A stretch of 64,000 bases of DNA from an uncultured Fibrobacter sp. (GCF_947305105.1 NZ_CAMZCS010000007.1:62001-126000); one strand, 5' to 3'. Shown: positions 32,909-43,468, counted from the first letter of the stretch. Made by a program: numbers and translations. Notes: generated by a model not told the origin, from the letters alone.

Positions 32909-33526
32909 ATGAACGGTATTCTCGCAAAGAAATTGGGAATGACCCAAGTGTTCACGGAACAGGGCGAATGCGTCCCTGTGACGGTTCTCGAAGCCGGTCC
33001 GTGCGTGGTCGTTTGCCATAAGACAGAAGAGAAGGACGGTTACACTGCCGTCCAGATCGGCTTTGGTCTCAAGAAGGAACAGCGCGCCAACAAGGCTGAA
33101 ATCGGCCATTTCAAGAAGGCTGAAATCGCTGTTCGTGAACACCTCGCCGAGTTTGACGTGGCTGACCTCGAATCCTGGCCGGTTGGCAAGGAATTCGGTG
33201 CTGCTGACTTCGCCGATGCAAAGATGGTGAACGTCTCCGGCATCTCCAAGGGTCACGGATTCTCCGGCGCCATCAAGCGTCACGGTTTCCACAGCGGTCC
33301 CCGCTCTCACGGTACGCACAACATGCGCGAACCGGGCGGCACCTCCGCTCACTCCTATCCGGGCCGCGTGTTCCCGGGCAAGCGTATGCCTGGTCAATAC
33401 GGCAACAAGAAAGTGACCGTGAAGCACCTCCAGGTCGTCAAGGTTGACGGCGACCGCAACCTGATCTTCGTCCGTGGCGCTGTCCCGGGCCCGAAGAACA
33501 GCATTATCGTGGTGAGGAAAGACTAA
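32909..33526 (+). CDS. rplC: Ribosomal protein L3
   Basis: A 205-residue 50S protein. N-terminal LAKKLGMTQVF and the family signature SKGHGFSGAIKRHGF followed by HGTHNMREPGG in the long loop reaching the peptidyl-transferase centre. One base overlaps the rplD start (TAATG). Confidence 0.97.
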   Translation: MNGILAKKLGMTQVFTEQGECVPVTVLEAGPCVVVCHKTEEKDGYTAVQIGFGLKKEQRANKAEIGHFKKAEIAVREHLAEFDVADLESWPVGKEFGAADFADAKMVNVSGISKGHGFSGAIKRHGFHSGPRSHGTHNMREPGGTSAHSYPGRVFPGKRMPGQYGNKKVTVKHLQVVKVDGDRNLIFVRGAVPGPKNSIIVVRKD

Positions 33527-34146
33527 TGGCTAGTGCAAAGCTTTTCGCCGCAACAGGCGATTTCAAGAATGATATCCAGCTCCCGGCTATGTTTGACGAA
33601 GAAGTCAACAAGGTTTGCATGTACTTGCATATCAAGGCTATCTTGAACAACAACCGCCAGGGCACCGCTAAGACCAAGACCAAGTCCGAAGTTAGCGGCG
33701 GTGGCCAGAAGCCGTGGAAGCAGAAGGGCACGGGCCGCGCCCGTTCCGGCCAGAACACCTCTGCCGTTTGGGTACGTGGTGCCAAGGCTCATGGCCCGAA
33801 GTCTCACGACTACTTCGAAAAGGTGAACAAGAAGGTCAAGAAGATCGCTTTCCACTCCGCACTCGCTGCGAAGGCTCAGGAAGGCAAGGTCTTCGTGTTC
33901 GAGTCCCTCAGCTTCGACGCCCCGAAGACCAAGGACCTGCTCGCCGTCCTTACCAAGTCCGGTATCGAACAGCGCAACGTCCTCTTCATCGTGAGCGTGA
34001 AGGACCAGAACCTGTACCTTTCCTCCAACAACATTCCTTGGGTTCGCTGCGCCCGCGTTGAAGATGTCAATACGTACGACGTTGTTCGTGCCAACATCAT
34101 TGTCATCTCTCAGGCCGCTCTCGCCGAACTGGAAGGAGGCCGCTAA
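33526..34146 (+). CDS. rplD: Ribosomal protein L4
   Basis: A 206-residue 50S protein. The exit-tunnel loop appears as EVSGGGQKPWKQKGTGRARS. In E. coli L4 represses its own operon by binding the S10 leader; the leader hairpins before tuf here could be examined for a similar function, but nothing obvious is shared. One-base overlap with rplW. Confidence 0.97.
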   Translation: MASAKLFAATGDFKNDIQLPAMFDEEVNKVCMYLHIKAILNNNRQGTAKTKTKSEVSGGGQKPWKQKGTGRARSGQNTSAVWVRGAKAHGPKSHDYFEKVNKKVKKIAFHSALAAKAQEGKVFVFESLSFDAPKTKDLLAVLTKSGIEQRNVLFIVSVKDQNLYLSSNNIPWVRCARVEDVNTYDVVRANIIVISQAALAELEGGR

Positions 34147-34448
34147 TGAGTGAAATTCACGAAATCCTGCTGACTCCGCACGTTACCGAAGAAACCATGA
34201 GAAACATGGTGAATCCGCGCAACGATGTGCACAAGTATGTTTTCAAGGTTGCCAAGTCTGCCACCAAGACCGAAATCAAGGACGCCATCGAAAAGCGCTT
34301 CAGCGTTAAGGTCGATTCCGTCAATACCTTGATCAACCGTGGCAAGATCAAGCGCGTCCGCATGGTCGCCGGCAAGAAGTCCAACTGGAAGAAGGCCTAC
34401 ATCACGCTTAAGGCCGGGCAAAAGATTGCCGAGTTCGAAGGAGTCTAA
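34146..34448 (+). CDS. rplW: Ribosomal protein L23
   Basis: A 100-residue 50S protein at the tunnel exit, docking site for trigger factor and [16 protein letters not shown] and [19 protein letters not shown] are family-typical. It starts on the last base of rplD after GGAGG. Confidence 0.96.
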   Translation: MSEIHEILLTPHVTEETMRNMVNPRNDVHKYVFKVAKSATKTEIKDAIEKRFSVKVDSVNTLINRGKIKRVRMVAGKKSNWKKAYITLKAGQKIAEFEGV

Positions 34449-34450
34449 CT

Positions 34451-35281
34451 ATGGGTCTGAAATCTTATCGCCCGCTTACCCCGACGCTGCGCTACAAGCA
34501 GATCGGTGACCGCAAGGAAATCACTGCGGAAAAGCCGTACAAGCCGCTTACCGAAGGTATCAAGCGTAGCTCCGGCCGCAACAACGCCGGTGAAATCACT
34601 TCCCGCCGTCGCGGCGGTGGCCACAAGAAGCTGTACCGCTTGATCGACTTCAAGCGTCAGTTCGCTGGCATCCCCTGCGTCGTCGAGACAATCGAATACG
34701 ATCCGAACCGCACCGCCCGCATCGCCCTGGTCAAGTACCAGAACGGCAAGCGCTGCTACATCATCGCCCCGGCCGGTGTCAAGGTCGGCGACGTGCTGAA
34801 GTCCGGCGAAGGTGCCGAGTTCCGCGTGGGTAACGCCATTCCGCTGCGCGACATCCCGCTGAACTCCGTTATCCACAACATCGAGATGAAGCCGGGCAAG
34901 GGCGCCCAGATCGCTCGTTCCGCTGGTGCCGGTGCCGAACTGGTCGCCAAGGACGGCAAGCTCTGCCAGGTCAAGCTCCCGAGCGGCGAAGTTCGCTATA
35001 TCCCGGAAACCTGCCTCGCCACTGTCGGCCAGGTCTCCAACATCGATCACATGAACGAATCTTCGGGTTCTGCTGGCCGCTCTCGCTGGCTCGGCATTCG
35101 CCCGTCCGTCCGCGGTGTCGTTATGAACCCGGTCGACCACCCGCTCGGTGGTGGTGAAGGTCGTACTTCCGGTGGTCGTCATCCGTGCTCTCCGTGGGGT
35201 AAGAACTCGAAGGGTGCAAAAACTCGTAACAATAAGCGTACCGATAAATTCATCGTACGTCGTCGTCAGAAGAGGGCCTAG
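34451..35281 (+). CDS. rplB: Ribosomal protein L2
   Basis: A 276-residue 50S protein needed for subunit joining and peptidyl transfer. The C-terminal signature [18 protein letters not shown] (with the conserved His) and the N-terminal [10 protein letters not shown] are intact. GAAGGAG precedes the start, 2 bp after rplW. Confidence 0.98.
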   Translation: MGLKSYRPLTPTLRYKQIGDRKEITAEKPYKPLTEGIKRSSGRNNAGEITSRRRGGGHKKLYRLIDFKRQFAGIPCVVETIEYDPNRTARIALVKYQNGKRCYIIAPAGVKVGDVLKSGEGAEFRVGNAIPLRDIPLNSVIHNIEMKPGKGAQIARSAGAGAELVAKDGKLCQVKLPSGEVRYIPETCLATVGQVSNIDHMNESSGSAGRSRWLGIRPSVRGVVMNPVDHPLGGGEGRTSGGRHPCSPWGKNSKGAKTRNNKRTDKFIVRRRQKRA

Positions 35282-35284
35282 TTC

Positions 35285-35569
35285 ATGTCGAGATCCCTTA
35301 AGAAAGGTGCGTTCGTGGATTCCCACGTTCTCAACAAAGCCCAGGCGATGGCCGGTTCCGACAAGAAACAGGCTATCAAGACCTGGTCCCGTCGTTCCAC
35401 AATCGTCCCCGATATGGTCGGACTTACGTTCTCCGTGTACAACGGCAAGCAGTTCCTCCCTGTCTATGTGACCGAAAATATGGTCGGCCACAAGCTCGGC
35501 GAATTCGCTTTGACCCGTACGTTCCGTGGCCACCGTAAGACTGAAACTGCTGCTGGAGGCAAGAAGTAA
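35285..35569 (+). CDS. rpsS: Ribosomal protein S19
   Basis: A 94-residue 30S head protein. [14 protein letters not shown] at the N-terminus, [13 protein letters not shown] and [14 protein letters not shown] match the family. One-base overlap with rplV. Confidence 0.97.
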   Translation: MSRSLKKGAFVDSHVLNKAQAMAGSDKKQAIKTWSRRSTIVPDMVGLTFSVYNGKQFLPVYVTENMVGHKLGEFALTRTFRGHRKTETAAGGKK

Positions 35570-35919
35570 TGCAAGCTGTAGCAAAAGTGAAAAACGTCCG
35601 TTATGGCGTCCGCAAGCTCCGTCGCGTTGTCGACCTCGTCCGTGGCAAGTCCGTTGACGAAGCGTTCGCGATGCTCTCCATCCTCCGTACGCAGACCAAG
35701 GGTGCCCCGCTGGTTGAAAATGCTCTCAAGTCCGCTGTTGCGAACCTGAAGCAGAAGTCCGCCGCTCCGGTTGCTGCCGAAGAAATCGTGATCAAGGCCA
35801 TCACCGCTGACGGTGGCACCATCATGAAGCGTATCCACCCGCGTTCCCAGGGCCGTGCTTTCCGTATCGAAAAGCCGCTCTCCCACATCACCGTCGTCGT
35901 CGCAGACAAGGAGAAATAA
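35569..35919 (+). CDS. rplV: Ribosomal protein L22
   Basis: A 116-residue 50S protein whose beta-hairpin lines the exit tunnel. [17 protein letters not shown] and the hairpin segment [15 protein letters not shown] are visible. Tightly spaced with rpsS and rpsC. Confidence 0.97.
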   Translation: MQAVAKVKNVRYGVRKLRRVVDLVRGKSVDEAFAMLSILRTQTKGAPLVENALKSAVANLKQKSAAPVAAEEIVIKAITADGGTIMKRIHPRSQGRAFRIEKPLSHITVVVADKEK

Positions 35920-35921
35920 CA

Positions 35922-36581
35922 ATGGGTCACAAAACTCATCCTAATGGTCTTCGTCTTGGCGTTATCCGCGGTTGGGAATCCAAGTGGTATGCCGAAGACA
36001 AGTTTGCCGATCTTCTCTATGAAGATATCGTGCTCCGTCGCTACTTGATGAAGCGTTTCGAACATGCCTCCCTTTCCAAGGTCGGCATCGAACGCACCGT
36101 CAAGAAGGTCAATGTCAACCTCTTTACCGCCCGCCCGGGTATCGTCATCGGTAAGAAGGGCGAAGAACTCGAACGCCTCAAGGGCGAACTCCAGTTCCTC
36201 ACCGGTAAGGAAATCTACATCAGCGTCCACGAAATCAAGCGCCCCGAAACGGATGCCAAGCTCGTCGCTGAAAACATCGCCCGCCAGCTCGAAAAGCGTA
36301 TTTCCTTCCGCCGCGCCATGAAGCGCGCCATCCAGAGCGCCATGCGCATGGGTGTCGAAGGTATCAAGGTGCAGTGCGGTGGCCGCCTCGGCGGTGCCGA
36401 AATTGCCCGTGTCGAAAAGTACGCCGAAGGCCGCGTGCCTCTGCACACCCTCCGCGCCGACATCGACTACGCCACTGCTATCGCCAAGACCGTTTACGGT
36501 GCCATCGGCATCAAGGTCTGGATCATGCACGGCGAAAAGATCGGCAAGGACGTCATGAACGACAACAAGAGAGAGAAGTAA
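35922..36581 (+). CDS. rpsC: Ribosomal protein S3
   Basis: A 219-residue 30S protein with an N-terminal KH domain ([15 protein letters not shown], the GxxG loop) and C-terminal domain with [17 protein letters not shown]-type motif ([16 protein letters not shown] here). It lines the mRNA entry. [12 protein letters not shown] opens the protein. Confidence 0.98.
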   Translation: MGHKTHPNGLRLGVIRGWESKWYAEDKFADLLYEDIVLRRYLMKRFEHASLSKVGIERTVKKVNVNLFTARPGIVIGKKGEELERLKGELQFLTGKEIYISVHEIKRPETDAKLVAENIARQLEKRISFRRAMKRAIQSAMRMGVEGIKVQCGGRLGGAEIARVEKYAEGRVPLHTLRADIDYATAIAKTVYGAIGIKVWIMHGEKIGKDVMNDNKREK

Positions 36582-36582
36582 T

Positions 36583-36996
36583 ATGCTGAGTCCTAAAAGA
36601 ACATTACATCGTAAGCAGATGAAAGGCCGCATGAAGGGTGTCGCCTCTCGCGGCAACTCCATCGCCTTTGGCGAATTCGGCATTCAGGCTCTCGAAAAGT
36701 GCTGGCTCACGGCACGTCAGATCGAAGCGGCCCGTATTGCCATGACCCGTAAGATCAAGCGCGGTGGCCGCGTTTGGATCCGCGTGTTCCCCGACAAGCC
36801 GGTTACCCGTCACCCCGCCGAAGCCCGTATGGGTAAGGGTAAGGGCGCCGTCGAATTCTGGGCAGCCGTGATTCTGCCGGGTCGCATCATTTTCGAAATG
36901 GGCGGTGTCGAACGCAACCTCGCCATGGAAGCTCTCCATGTCGCGGCCCAGAAGCTCCCCCTCAAGTGTAAAATCATCGAAGAATCGGAGATCTAA
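36583..36996 (+). CDS. rplP: Ribosomal protein L16
   Basis: A 137-residue 50S protein near the A-site tRNA elbow. [19 protein letters not shown] and [14 protein letters not shown]-type segment ([18 protein letters not shown]) are diagnostic. One-base overlap with rpmC. Confidence 0.97.
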   Translation: MLSPKRTLHRKQMKGRMKGVASRGNSIAFGEFGIQALEKCWLTARQIEAARIAMTRKIKRGGRVWIRVFPDKPVTRHPAEARMGKGKGAVEFWAAVILPGRIIFEMGGVERNLAMEALHVAAQKLPLKCKIIEESEI

Positions 36997-37187
36997 TGAA
37001 AGCACGTGAATTGAAAGAACTGGGCGTTGACCAGCTCAAGGAAAAACTGGCTCAGTTGAATCTCGATTTGTTCAATTACCGCATGACTGCGAAGCTCGGT
37101 AATTTGGAAAAACCCTCTTTGATCCAGACGACCCGCAAGGACATCGCCCGTATCAAGACCATCCTCAGCGAAAAGGCCAAGGCATAA
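36996..37187 (+). CDS. rpmC: Ribosomal protein L29
   Basis: A 63-residue helical hairpin at the tunnel exit: [18 protein letters not shown], then [12 protein letters not shown]. Next to L23 on the ribosome. It follows rplP with a one-base overlap. Confidence 0.95.
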   Translation: MKARELKELGVDQLKEKLAQLNLDLFNYRMTAKLGNLEKPSLIQTTRKDIARIKTILSEKAKA

Positions 37188-37204
37188 GCCGGCAGGAGCA
37201 GGAA

Positions 37205-37459
37205 ATGGATAGAAACCTTCGTAAAGTCAAGCAGGGTGTTGTCAGTTCCGACAAGATGGACAAGACTATCACGGTTGTGGTCGAAAACCGCAAGCGTCAT
37301 CCCATGTACAACAAGATCATGACCACCACCAAGAAGCTCAAGGCCCACGACGAAAACAACGAAGCGGGTGAAGGCGACCTGGTGGAAATCATGGAAACTC
37401 GTCCCCTCTCTGCGACGAAGCGCTGGCGCCTCGTCCGCATTGTGGAAAAGAAGAAGTAA
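37205..37459 (+). CDS. rpsQ: Ribosomal protein S17
   Basis: An 84-residue OB-fold 30S protein: [26 protein letters not shown] and the C-terminal [16 protein letters not shown] are typical. GGAGCAGGAA precedes the start. Confidence 0.96.
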   Translation: MDRNLRKVKQGVVSSDKMDKTITVVVENRKRHPMYNKIMTTTKKLKAHDENNEAGEGDLVEIMETRPLSATKRWRLVRIVEKKK

Positions 37460-37480
37460 ACTCCTGGAGTAAGGCGAATT

Positions 37481-37849
37481 ATGATTCAAGAAGAAACCAG
37501 ACTCGTCGTGGCTGACAACAGTGGAGCCAAGGAAGTCGCCTGCATCCGTGTTTTGGGTGGCACGAACCGTCGCTATGCTAGCATCGGTGATGTCATCAAG
37601 GTAGCCGTTAAGGACGCTATCCCCCAGAGCAAGGTGAAGAAGGGTTCCGTGGCCGACGCTGTCGTCGTGCGCACTCGTAAAGAAATCTCCCGTCCGGACG
37701 GAACGTTCATTCGTTTCTCGGACAATGCGGTTGTCCTCATCACTAAGGACGGTGAACCGCGTGGAACCCGTATTTTTGGACCGGTGGCTCGTGAGCTCCG
37801 CGACAAGAAATACATGAAAATCATCTCCCTCGCACCTGAGGTTCTCTAA
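37481..37849 (+). CDS. rplN: Ribosomal protein L14
   Basis: A 122-residue 50S protein at the inter-subunit face. [19 protein letters not shown] and [23 protein letters not shown] are essentially invariant. One-base overlap with rplX. Confidence 0.97.
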   Translation: MIQEETRLVVADNSGAKEVACIRVLGGTNRRYASIGDVIKVAVKDAIPQSKVKKGSVADAVVVRTRKEISRPDGTFIRFSDNAVVLITKDGEPRGTRIFGPVARELRDKKYMKIISLAPEVL

Positions 37850-38148
37850 TGGCTAACATCAAGAAGAACGATAACGTCAAGGTGATTTCCGGTGCCAACA
37901 AGGGCAAGACCGGCACCGTGATCAGTGTGAAGGCCGGCAAGGTGGTCGTTTCGGGCGTGAACGTCCGCAAGCGTCACGAGAAGCCGAGCCAGACAAACCA
38001 GGCCGGTGGAATCATCGAGAAGGAACTCCCGATCGACATTTCCAACGTGATGCTCCTCGAAGGCAGCACCCCGGTCCGTACCCGCAAGCTCCGTGAAGCC
38101 GGCAAGAAGGCCGTCCGCGTGAGCGTCAAAACCGGAAAGGCTCTGTGA
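37849..38148 (+). CDS. rplX: Ribosomal protein L24
   Basis: A 99-residue 50S assembly-initiating protein with a KOW motif ([20 protein letters not shown]) and [17 protein letters not shown]. The stop lies 8 bp before the rplE start. Confidence 0.96.
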   Translation: MANIKKNDNVKVISGANKGKTGTVISVKAGKVVVSGVNVRKRHEKPSQTNQAGGIIEKELPIDISNVMLLEGSTPVRTRKLREAGKKAVRVSVKTGKAL

Positions 38149-38156
38149 GGTATAAC

Positions 38157-38696
38157 ATGAACCAGATGAAGCAATTCTATCTCGAAAAGGTCGTTCCGGC
38201 TTTGCAGGCTAAGTTCGCCTACAAGAACGTGATGATGATCCCGCGTCTCGAAAAGATCGTCCTCAACATGGGCGTGGGCGCTGCTTCCCAGAACCGCAAG
38301 ATTCTCGACGAAGCTGTCGACACCCTCACCGCCATCACCGGCCAGAAGGCCGTCGTGACCAACGCCAAGAAGGCTATCGCCCAGTTCCACCTGCGCGAAG
38401 GCATCGGTATCGGCGCCAAGGTTACGCTCCACGGTGACAACATGTGGGATTTCCTCTACCGTTTCATCAACATCGACCTCCCGCGTGTCCGCGACTTCCG
38501 TGGCCTCGCTCGTCGTGGTTTCGACGGTATGGGCAACTTCACCCTTGGCATCAAGGAACAGACGATCTTCGTCGAAATCGACATCGACAAGATTTCCCGT
38601 ACATTCGGTATGGACATCTCCTTCGTGACTTCCGCTAAGACGGACGACGAAGGCCGTGCCCTTCTCGAAGAACTTGGACTCCCCTTCAGGAAGTAA
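38157..38696 (+). CDS. rplE: Ribosomal protein L5
   Basis: A 179-residue 50S protein contacting 5S rRNA and P-site t[22 protein letters not shown] and [20 protein letters not shown]-type segment ([20 protein letters not shown]) are intact. ATG 38157 is preferred over GTG 38145: it has GTGAGG upstream and gives the standard length. Confidence 0.97.
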   Translation: MNQMKQFYLEKVVPALQAKFAYKNVMMIPRLEKIVLNMGVGAASQNRKILDEAVDTLTAITGQKAVVTNAKKAIAQFHLREGIGIGAKVTLHGDNMWDFLYRFINIDLPRVRDFRGLARRGFDGMGNFTLGIKEQTIFVEIDIDKISRTFGMDISFVTSAKTDDEGRALLEELGLPFRK

Positions 38697-38705
38697 GGTA
38701 GCACC

Positions 38706-38891
38706 ATGGCTAGCAGAAGAATGATTGAAAAATGCAAGCGTACTCCGAAGTATACCGTTCGTGGGTACAACCGTTGCAAGCGTTGCGGTAGGCCGCACGC
38801 CTTTATGCGCCGCTTTGGCCTCTGCCGTATTTGCTTCCGCGAAATGGCACTCGCCGGCGAAATTCCCGGTATCACAAAGTCGTCTTGGTAA
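38706..38891 (+). CDS. rpsN: Ribosomal protein S14, zinc-binding type
   Basis: A 61-residue S14 of the short zinc form: C24-x2-C27 and C40-x2-C43 in [21 protein letters not shown]-type segment. The longer zinc-free form is about 100 residues. S14 sits in the 30S head. Confidence 0.96.
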   Translation: MASRRMIEKCKRTPKYTVRGYNRCKRCGRPHAFMRRFGLCRICFREMALAGEIPGITKSSW

Positions 38892-38905
38892 GGAGAGTAT
38901 AACTC

Positions 38906-39301
38906 ATGGCAATGACTGATCCTATCGCCGATATGCTCACCCGTATCCGCAATGCCTCTACGGCAAAGCTCCCCGTGGTGGACATTCCTGCCAGCAACTT
39001 GAAGCGTGAAATCGCTCGCGTGCTGCAGGAAAAAGGTTTCATTAAAAAGTTCGTCGTCGTCGATGACGGTAAGCAGGGTCTCCTGAAGATCCTCCTCCGT
39101 TACACCAACGGCGCCGCCGCAATCCAGGGCCTCCAGCGCGTTTCTACGCCGGGTCTTCGTCACTACGTTGACGTGGCCAAGCTCCCGCGCGTCCGCAATG
39201 GCCTCGGCTATGCGATTATCTCTACATCTCAAGGTGTGATGACCGACCGCGAAGCTCGCGAACAGAAGGTTGGCGGCGAAGTCATCGCTAAGGTCTGGTG
39301 A
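38906..39301 (+). CDS. rpsH: Ribosomal protein S8
   Basis: A 131-residue 30S protein. [16 protein letters not shown] at the N-terminus and the rRNA-binding [20 protein letters not shown] at the C-terminus. In E. coli S8 represses the spc operon. It starts 14 bp after rpsN with GGAGAG. Confidence 0.97.
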   Translation: MAMTDPIADMLTRIRNASTAKLPVVDIPASNLKREIARVLQEKGFIKKFVVVDDGKQGLLKILLRYTNGAAAIQGLQRVSTPGLRHYVDVAKLPRVRNGLGYAIISTSQGVMTDREAREQKVGGEVIAKVW

Positions 39302-39308
39302 GGTAAAG

Positions 39309-39848
39309 ATGTCTCGTATTGGAAAAGCTATAATCACTATCCCCGCTGGCGTCAAAGTTAACGTCAATGGTCAGAACATCAAGGTGGAAGGCCCCCTCGG
39401 CAAGCTCGAGACGGACGTCCACGAGCTCATCTCCATCAATCTCGATGGCGACAAGCTCTCCTTCACCCGCCCGAACGATGAAAAGTTCTCCCGTGCCATC
39501 CACGGTACGACCCGCGCCCTCGTTGCCAACATGGTCGAAGGTGTCACCAAGGGTTTCGAGAAGACTCTCGAAATCGTCGGTGTGGGCTACCGCGTCGAAC
39601 AGAAGGGCAAGGACCTGAACCTCGTGCTCGGTTTCTCCCATCCGGTGATCTTCAAGGCTCCGGAAGGCGTTGAACTCAAGGCTGTCGATCCGCTGAAGAT
39701 TTCCATCAAGGGTATCGACAAGCAGAAGGTCGGCCAGGCTGCTGCTGAAATTCGCAAGTACCGTCGTCCTGAACCGTATAAGGGCAAGGGCATCAAGTAC
39801 GCTGGCGAAATTGTCCGCCGCAAGCAAGGTAAGAAGACAGGTAAATAA
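39309..39848 (+). CDS. rplF: Ribosomal protein L6
   Basis: A 179-residue 50S protein near the factor-binding site. Start 39309 (MSRIGKAIITIPAGV) follows GAGG; the longer frame from 39270 lies inside rpsH and is rejected. EIVGVGYRVEQKGKDL and the C-terminal RRPEPYKGKGIKYAGE are diagnostic. Confidence 0.97.
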   Translation: MSRIGKAIITIPAGVKVNVNGQNIKVEGPLGKLETDVHELISINLDGDKLSFTRPNDEKFSRAIHGTTRALVANMVEGVTKGFEKTLEIVGVGYRVEQKGKDLNLVLGFSHPVIFKAPEGVELKAVDPLKISIKGIDKQKVGQAAAEIRKYRRPEPYKGKGIKYAGEIVRRKQGKKTGK

Positions 39849-39857
39849 GGGTAAACT

Positions 39858-40229
39858 ATGACTGCAATTGCTAAGAAAAGAATCCAGTCCAGAATCGCAC
39901 GCCACGCTCGTGTGCGCAAGTCTGTTGTCGGAACTGCAGAGTGCCCTCGTTTGGCCGTTCGCCGTTCCTTGTCTCACATGGTCGCCCAGATTATTGATGA
40001 CGAAAACAGCAAGTCCCTCGTTCAGCTCTCCACGACTGCCAAGGAATTCCAGGCAAAGTTCGGCGAGATGACGAAGTCGGAGCAGGCCAAGCAGCTCGGT
40101 CTCCAGATTGCTGAAGTCGCCAAGTCCAAGGGCATTGAATCCGTGGTCTTCGACCGCGGCGGTTACATCTATCACGGTCGCGTTCAGGCTCTCGCTGAGG
40201 GAGCTCGTGAAGGCGGACTCAAATTCTAG
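39858..40229 (+). CDS. rplR: Ribosomal protein L18
   Basis: A 123-residue 5S rRNA-binding protein: [11 protein letters not shown]-like N-terminus ([15 protein letters not shown]), [18 protein letters not shown] and [24 protein letters not shown] (shown in part). Its stop overlaps a GTG that could start rpsE but probably does not. Confidence 0.96.
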   Translation: MTAIAKKRIQSRIARHARVRKSVVGTAECPRLAVRRSLSHMVAQIIDDENSKSLVQLSTTAKEFQAKFGEMTKSEQAKQLGLQIAEVAKSKGIESVVFDRGGYIYHGRVQALAEGAREGGLKF

Positions 40230-40240
40230 TGAGGTACACT

Positions 40241-40723
40241 TTGGAACGCGAAGCTCAAGTTTCTGAATTTGAAGACAAGGTTGTACACATCAACCGTTGC
40301 GCGAAGACCGTCAAGGGCGGTCGCCGCATGTCCTTCTCCGCTCTCGTTGTCGTTGGCAACAAGAACGGCAAGGTCGGCGTGGGTCTCGGCAAGGCCAAGG
40401 AAGTTTCCGAAGCCATCCGCAAGGGCACCGAAGCCGCACAGCGCAACTTGGTCGAAGTCCATCTGCTGGACGGCACCATCCCGCACGACATCGAAGTGAA
40501 GGCCGGTTCTACCCGCATCCTCCTGATGCCGGCTGCTCCGGGTACTGGCGTTATCGCCGGTGCTGCTGCCCGTGCCGTTCTCGAACTCGCCGGTGTGCGC
40601 AACATCCTCACCAAGATTCACGGATCCTCCAACCCGAGCACGGTCGTCCGCGCTTGCCTGGAAGGTCTGATGTCCCAGAAGAACAAACAGGACTGCGCTG
40701 ATCTGCGCGGTTTTAACGCCTAA
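40241..40723 (+). CDS. rpsE: Ribosomal protein S5, TTG start
   Basis: A 160-residue 30S protein for decoding fidelity. DKVVHINRCAKTVKGGRRMS and NLVEVHLLDGTIPHDI are typical. The start is taken as TTG 40241 because GAGG lies 6 bp upstream, matching the GTGAGGTA spacing before rplE and rplF. An in-frame GTG at 40229, overlapping the rplR stop, would add four residues but has no such spacing. Confidence 0.95.
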   Translation: MEREAQVSEFEDKVVHINRCAKTVKGGRRMSFSALVVVGNKNGKVGVGLGKAKEVSEAIRKGTEAAQRNLVEVHLLDGTIPHDIEVKAGSTRILLMPAAPGTGVIAGAAARAVLELAGVRNILTKIHGSSNPSTVVRACLEGLMSQKNKQDCADLRGFNA

Positions 40724-40734
40724 GGGGTAATACA

Positions 40735-40914
40735 ATGAAAAAAGTTCGTATTACTTTGATCAAGGGTACTGTCCGCCGTCTTCCGATGCACCGCGCCAAC
40801 GTGGCTGCTCTCGGACTCCGCAAGATCGGTCAGTCTGTCGAACATGTTTTGACCCCCAGCATCCAGGGCATGATCAATGCCGTGGCTGACATGGTGAAGG
40901 TCGAGGAGATCTAA
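40735..40914 (+). CDS. rpmD: Ribosomal protein L30
   Basis: A 59-residue 50S protein, found by translating the gap between rpsE and rplO: MKKVRITLIKGTVRRLPMHR, then ALGLRKIGQSVEH. Both are standard L30 segments. Start 40735 follows AGGGG. Its stop is 3 bp before rplO. Confidence 0.95.
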   Translation: MKKVRITLIKGTVRRLPMHRANVAALGLRKIGQSVEHVLTPSIQGMINAVADMVKVEEI

Positions 40915-40917
40915 TAC

Positions 40918-41358
40918 ATGGAACTCAATACTCTCAATCCTGGCAAGGCCGCCAAGGGCAAGAGCCGCAGGCGCATCGGTCGTGGTCCGGGTTCTGGCTT
41001 TGGTACCACTGCTGGCCGTGGCCAGAAGGGTGCCGGCGCTCGTAAGAGTGCCAAGGCCGGTCGTGTCGCCTTCGAAGGCGGCCAGATGCCTATCCACCGT
41101 CGCATCCCGAAGCGCGGCTTCAAGCACATCGGTATCGAATTCCAGATCGTGAACCTGAAGAAGCTCGCTTCTTGCTCCGTCACGGAGTTCGACGCACAGG
41201 TTCTGTTCGATCAGGGCTTTATCCGTAACCCCGAACTGCCGGTCAAGGTCCTCGCTTTTGGTGCCATTGACAAGGCTATCAACGTAAAGGTCAACGCTAT
41301 CAGCGAGAAGGCAAAAGCTGCCATCGAAGCTGCCGGCGGCAAAGTCGAGATCGTCTAA
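40918..41358 (+). CDS. rplO: Ribosomal protein L15
   Basis: A 146-residue 50S protein. The basic N-terminus reads RRRIGRGPGSGFGTTAGRG, followed by FEGGQMPIHRRIPKRGFK; the C-terminal half is globular. GAGGAG precedes the start; one-base overlap with secY. Confidence 0.97.
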   Translation: MELNTLNPGKAAKGKSRRRIGRGPGSGFGTTAGRGQKGAGARKSAKAGRVAFEGGQMPIHRRIPKRGFKHIGIEFQIVNLKKLASCSVTEFDAQVLFDQGFIRNPELPVKVLAFGAIDKAINVKVNAISEKAKAAIEAAGGKVEIV

Positions 41359-42719
41359 TGGAAGCTCTCAAGAAAGCCATCGATGCGTTCGTCAATGCCT
41401 TCAAGATTGAGGACCTGCGTAAGAAGTTGCTTTTTACGCTCGCCGTCCTCATCATCTACCGCATTGGCGCGCACATCACCATCCCTGGGGTAAACTCCGC
41501 CATTCTGGGTGAATATTTCCGTAACTCCAACAACTTGTTCGGACTATATGACTCCTTCACTGGTGGTGCGTTCGCTAAGGCGACCATCTTTGCCCTGGGT
41601 ATCATGCCGTACATCAGCGCGAGCATTATCATCCAGCTGATGGGCTCGGTCATTCCCGGTATCCAGATGTTGCAGAAGGAAGGCCAGGAAGGTCGCGCCA
41701 AGCTGAACCAGTACACCCGCTACTTCACTGTGGCACTGTCTGCCTTGCAGGGCTGGGGCATTTCCGTATGGCTTTCCAACCTCAAGGTGACCGTCGCCTC
41801 CGGGGCGAGCCTTTCCGTCCTCGCGGACGATTTTGCCTCGGGTACCGGTAACATTGGCTTCCGTCTGCTCGCTACTCTCACGTTCACCGCGGGTACCATC
41901 TTCGTGATGTACCTCGGCGAACAGATTACCTCCCACGGTGTGGGTAACGGTATTTCTCTTATCATCTTCGCCGGTATCGTCGGCGGCCTTCCGCGGGCCG
42001 TCCTTGCCGAAACGGAAATGCTGAAGGAAGGTATTCAGCCGCTCGCCATCGAGATCTTCATCTTGGCCATGGTGGTGCTGATTATCGGCTTCATCGTCTT
42101 CGTGGAGACAGCGAACCGTCGCATTCCGCTCCAAAGTCCTCGCAGGACGCTTGGTAACAAGGTCATGGGTGGTCAGTCCAGCTATTTGCCCTTCAAGGTG
42201 AACACCGCTGGCGTGATTCCCGTTATCTTCGCAAGCTGCATCATGTTCATTCCAGCAATGATTGCATCTTGGTTCCCGAACGTTTCCGTTATGCAGGCTT
42301 TTGCTACTGCGTTCATCCCTGGTCACCTGGCCTACAGCGTGGCTGACGCTCTCCTCATCATATTCTTCACCTACTTCTACACGGCAATCCAGTACAACCC
42401 TAACGACATTGCCGAAAACCTGAAGAAGTCCGGTGGGTTTATTCCGGGAGTCCGTCCGGGTAAGCAGACGGCAGAATACATTGACCATGTCCTGACCCGT
42501 ATTTCTCTGCCGGGATCCCTTTTCCTCGCTTTAATCAGCGTCGGACCCTGGTATCTGAAAGACGCTCTCAATATGAGTTTCTATATTGGGGGCACCTCGG
42601 TGCTAATCGTGGTCGGTGTGGCTCTGGATACACTTCGTCAACTCGAAGCCCAGTTGCATACCAAGAATTATGAAGGTTTCCTGAAACGTGGCCGCATTCG
42701 CGGCAGGATGGCATCTTAG
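41358..42719 (+). CDS. secY: Protein translocase subunit SecY
   Basis: A 453-residue polytopic inner-membrane protein with ten predicted helices, the channel of the Sec translocon with SecE and SecG. Recognisable: plug/TM2 region [55 protein letters not shown] (20-residue excerpt) and [20 protein letters not shown]. In the spc cluster as usual, but directly followed by infA, with no adk or map between. secE is at 63367. Confidence 0.98.
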   Translation: MEALKKAIDAFVNAFKIEDLRKKLLFTLAVLIIYRIGAHITIPGVNSAILGEYFRNSNNLFGLYDSFTGGAFAKATIFALGIMPYISASIIIQLMGSVIPGIQMLQKEGQEGRAKLNQYTRYFTVALSALQGWGISVWLSNLKVTVASGASLSVLADDFASGTGNIGFRLLATLTFTAGTIFVMYLGEQITSHGVGNGISLIIFAGIVGGLPRAVLAETEMLKEGIQPLAIEIFILAMVVLIIGFIVFVETANRRIPLQSPRRTLGNKVMGGQSSYLPFKVNTAGVIPVIFASCIMFIPAMIASWFPNVSVMQAFATAFIPGHLAYSVADALLIIFFTYFYTAIQYNPNDIAENLKKSGGFIPGVRPGKQTAEYIDHVLTRISLPGSLFLALISVGPWYLKDALNMSFYIGGTSVLIVVGVALDTLRQLEAQLHTKNYEGFLKRGRIRGRMAS

Positions 42720-42937
42720 TGGCTAAAGAAGAAGGCATACAAGTAGAAGGCGTTGTGTTGGAAGCACTCCCCAACGCGTTCTTCCGTGTCCAACTCGGAA
42801 ATGGTCACGAGATCCTCGCTCATGTATCAGGAAAGATGCGTCGGCATTTCATCAGGATTTTGCCCGACGACAAAGTGTTGGTTGAGATTTCCCCGTACGA
42901 CTTAAATCGCGGGCGAATCACTTACCGTTACAAGTAA
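42719..42937 (+). CDS. infA: Translation initiation factor IF-1, GTG start
   Basis: A 72-residue S1/OB-fold protein that blocks the A site during initiation: [39 protein letters not shown] and [16 protein letters not shown] start, whose first base is the last base of the secY TAG. No other start gives full length. Confidence 0.97.
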   Translation: MAKEEGIQVEGVVLEALPNAFFRVQLGNGHEILAHVSGKMRRHFIRILPDDKVLVEISPYDLNRGRITYRYK

Positions 42938-42962
42938 TAGGTATCAAAAGAAGGTCAAACCT

Positions 42963-43079
42963 ATGAAAATCAAAGCCTCCATCAAACCCAGATGTGAAAA
43001 CTGCAAGATCATCCGCCGCAAGGGTGTATTGCGCATCATCTGTTCGAAGAACCCCCGTCACAAGCAGAAGCAGGGATAA
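42963..43079 (+). CDS. rpmJ: Ribosomal protein L36, zinc-binding type
   Basis: A 38-residue protein found by translating the gap after inf[21 protein letters not shown], then [17 protein letters not shown]. Zinc ligands C11, C14, C27 and H33 are all present. GGTCAAACCT precedes the start; rpsM follows after 9 bp. Confidence 0.96.
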   Translation: MKIKASIKPRCENCKIIRRKGVLRIICSKNPRHKQKQG

Positions 43080-43088
43080 GGAGATCGT

Positions 43089-43457
43089 ATGGCACGTATC
43101 GCTGGTGTCGATTTACCGAAAAACAAGACCGTGGAATACGGTCTGACGGCAATCTATGGTGTCGGTCTGTTCACGGCTCGCAAGGTCTGCGCCCAGTTGG
43201 GTATTGACCAGAACAAGAAGTGCGACGACCTGACTGAAGAAGAACAAGGTAAGATTCGTCATCTCCTCGAAGACGAATACTCCGTGGAAGGTCAGCTCCG
43301 CGCGGAGATTACCCTGAATATCAAGCGTCTGCAGGATATTGGCTGCTATCGCGGCATCCGCCACCGCAAGGGCCTCCCGGTCCGCGGTCAGCGCTCCCGC
43401 ACCAATGCCCGCACTCGTAAGGGCCCGAAGAAAACTGTGGCTAACAAGAAGAAGTAA
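43089..43457 (+). CDS. rpsM: Ribosomal protein S13
   Basis: A 122-residue 30S head protein touching P-site tRNA and L5: [19 protein letters not shown], then [20 protein letters not shown] and a basic Arg/Lys tail. AAGGAGA precedes the start. First gene of the alpha cluster. Confidence 0.97.
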   Translation: MARIAGVDLPKNKTVEYGLTAIYGVGLFTARKVCAQLGIDQNKKCDDLTEEEQGKIRHLLEDEYSVEGQLRAEITLNIKRLQDIGCYRGIRHRKGLPVRGQRSRTNARTRKGPKKTVANKKK

Positions 43458-43468
43458 GGAGATTCCTC

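Noticed and set aside
31335-32927. Long open frames antisense to both tuf genes (also 61827-62990)
   Set aside because: The same spurious frame appears at both tuf copies because the DNA is nearly identical; no start signal.
38145-38156. GTG 38145 as the rplE start
   Set aside because: It overlaps the rplX stop, has no ribosome site, and would add four residues to a protein whose standard length is reached from ATG 38157.
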